Shown here piece by piece: positions 62,693 to 64,000 of a stretch of 64,000 bases of DNA. The DNA is from Oscillatoria sp. CS-180. Its GTDB lineage: Bacteria > Cyanobacteriota > Cyanobacteriia > Phormidesmidales > Phormidesmidaceae. Under the pieces are notes generated by a model, which had not been told where the DNA came from, searched no databases, and saw only the letters and a program-made list of their open reading frames with translations. The stretch is taken from positions 1 to 64,000 of the forward strand of contig NZ_JAQMUB010000026.1 in NCBI RefSeq assembly GCF_028330965.1, given 5' to 3'. The number at the start of each line of letters is the position of its first letter. Within the stretch, counting starts at the first letter, position 1. Made by a program: the position numbers and the translations under genes.

Positions 62693-64000
62693 ATGGGTAG
62701 AGTCAAGCAAGTCGCACTTGGAATCATGGTGCTGGCGATCGCTGCTTGTGGCAGCAACTCATCAGACATCGTTGTTGAACCGACCCTACCCAGAACATTG
62801 CGCATCTTCTGGAATCAAGGGTTTTATCCAGAAGAAGATCTGGCGTTACAGCAGCTGATTGAAGCCTGGGAAGTGGAATCCGGCATTGAAGTCGAACTAA
62901 CCCTCTATAGCTCCGATGACATTTTGAATCAGGCAACCGTAGCCCTAGAAAACGATAACCCGCCAGATGTCCTGTTTGCCCATCGAGCAGATTATACGCT
63001 GCAACCTCAGTGGGCTTGGGAAGGAAAATTGGTTGACGTTTCCGATGTCCTAGAACCTTACCTAGACGACTACACCCCTGCGGCGCTGGAAGCAGCCTAT
63101 CTCTATGATGAGACGAAGGGCGATCGCAGCTACTACGGTGTCCCCATCGAGCAGCAAACACTCCACTTGCACTACTGGCGCAGTTTGCTGCAAGCCGCAG
63201 AACTTGACGAAGATCAGATTCCTCAAGACTGGCAAGGATTTTGGGATTTTTGGCAGCAAGCTCAGGCAACCCTACGTCAGCTCGACAATCCCGACATCTA
63301 TGGACTAGGTCTGACCCTCTCAACCCAAGGTAGCGATACCTACTATTTTTTTGAACAGGTCATGGATGCCTATGATGTAGAACTGTTCGACCAAGAGGGA
63401 GAGTTTCAGGGAGACGATCCGGCAGTTCGGGCACAGCTGATTGAGGTGCTCGACTGGACGACGCAGTTTTATGTCAATGACTACGTACCTAAGGATGCCG
63501 TGAATTGGCTGGACGTCGATAACAACGTTCAGTTCTTGAATCAAGCAACGCTGATGACACCGAATCCGTCCCTCTCCATTCCGGCATCTCAGCGGGAGGA
63601 TGACGCCCTGTATACGGAGCAAATTGCCACCCGAGTCTTTCCCAACGAACCCGACGGAGAGCCAATCACCTACGTCGTGACGATTAAACAGGCACTCATC
63701 TTTTCAGAATCGAGCAATATTGAGGCTGCCAAGGACTTTTTGAGCTACTTGTTGGAACCAGATCGACTGAACACTTACGTCAAAGGATCCTTAGGGCGCT
63801 GGTTTCCAGCAATGGAGTCTTCTTTGCAAGATCCTTTCTGGTCTGACCCTGCTGACCCCCATGTCGCAATAGCCGTGCAGCAGTTTACACAAAGCCCCAC
63901 TCGTCCTCTCTATCACGCCGTCAACCCAGCATATTCACAAGTACAGGCCGAGAATATCTGGGGACAAGCAATTGGTCATGTTGCGATCGACGGCTGGTCC
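62693..64000 (+). CDS. ABC sugar-binding lipoprotein (family 1), 3' end outside window
   Basis: Open from the ATG at 62693 through the last base (436 codons). Signal peptide MGRVKQVALGIMVLAIAACG with the lipobox AIAAC. The mature protein has TLRIFWNQGFYPEEDLALQQLIEAWEVESGIEVELTLYSSDD, ALENDNPPDVLFAH, and PDGEPITYVVTIKQALIFSESSNIEAAKDFLSYLLEPDRLNTYVKG. These are typical of family-1 extracellular solute-binding proteins of sugar ABC transporters. The permease genes would be expected just beyond the window end. Confidence 0.88.
   Translation, partial: MGRVKQVALGIMVLAIAACGSNSSDIVVEPTLPRTLRIFWNQGFYPEEDLALQQLIEAWEVESGIEVELTLYSSDDILNQATVALENDNPPDVLFAHRADYTLQPQWAWEGKLVDVSDVLEPYLDDYTPAALEAAYLYDETKGDRSYYGVPIEQQTLHLHYWRSLLQAAELDEDQIPQDWQGFWDFWQQAQATLRQLDNPDIYGLGLTLSTQGSDTYYFFEQVMDAYDVELFDQEGEFQGDDPAVRAQLIEVLDWTTQFYVNDYVPKDAVNWLDVDNNVQFLNQATLMTPNPSLSIPASQREDDALYTEQIATRVFPNEPDGEPITYVVTIKQALIFSESSNIEAAKDFLSYLLEPDRLNTYVKGSLGRWFPAMESSLQDPFWSDPADPHVAIAVQQFTQSPTRPLYHAVNPAYSQVQAENIWGQAIGHVAIDGWS

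Noticed and set aside
62724-63323. 199-aa minus-strand ORF
   Set aside because: Antisense to the lipoprotein gene, which has a lipobox and full binding-protein features.

Overview
The window looks like chromosomal DNA of a filamentous, non-diazotrophic-type cyanobacterium, possibly Leptolyngbya-like (the genus is inference). Evidence: many HIP1 octamers (GCGATCGC), a membrane-anchored phycobilisome linker (CpcL/CpcG2 type), a CpeT/CpcT-family lyase, geranylgeranyl reductase ChlP, a phytochrome with an Rcp1-like regulator, GlgC, the fraC-fraD-fraE filament-integrity cluster, and several small families largely confined to cyanobacteria (DUF3007, DUF2811, DUF4079). No rRNA, tRNA or CRISPR array was seen.

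Layout. 1-2 kb: end of a pentapeptide-repeat protein, then a string of toxin-antitoxin-type small genes (vapBC, DUF4926, DUF2283, HicB-like). 2-6 kb, minus strand: DUF3007, a DUF302 protein, and a tandem-duplicated CobO-type ATPase followed by an orphan beta-class DNA methyltransferase. 6-8.3 kb: fraCDE. 8.9-10.5 kb: cpcL with a structured leader and a strong terminator, then a CpeT-like gene. 10.6-14 kb: a STAS protein, a decayed IS630 transposase and chlP. 14-20.5 kb: a PhnD-like lipoprotein, an adenylate cyclase/Ser-Thr kinase fusion convergent with a c-heme/HAMP sensor, and two branched-chain-type amino-acid permeases. 20.7-26 kb: argC, UPF0158, an endonuclease III homologue, an overlooked 53-residue coiled-coil gene, a cupin, an aldose-epimerase-type mutarotase and a Uma2 protein. 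26-31.4 kb: a hybrid sensor kinase and a phytochrome/Rcp1 pair. 33.4-40.6 kb: a small conserved protein, glgC, a large membrane-anchored unknown, two glycosyltransferases and a TPR protein. 41-48 kb: a helical-bundle protein, DUF1361, a TetR regulator behind a phased operator array, an MFS transporter, DUF2811 and a secreted unknown. 48.3-50.4 kb: a zinc-ribbon/FHA, FHA, LRAT trio. 50.5-52.2 kb: an ISAzo13 remnant, thiE and thiS. 52.5-56 kb: a secreted 15-residue-repeat protein, a MerR-like/VWA pair and DUF4079. 56.4-64 kb: SelO, a ParA-type ATPase coupled to a Schlafen/AlbA_2 protein, uvrC, and a sugar-binding lipoprotein running off the end.

Intergenic space carries at least four families of short (about 100-155 bp) foldback repeats, each with two or more copies here. 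One family (110 bp, three copies) has terminal inverted repeats and apparent 4-5 bp target-site duplications, so it behaves like a MITE. The most promising candidates for something undescribed are the Schlafen/AlbA_2-ParA operon, the secreted repeat protein, the TetR operator array, the phytochrome whose conserved His next to the chromophore Cys is replaced by Cys, and the repeat families.
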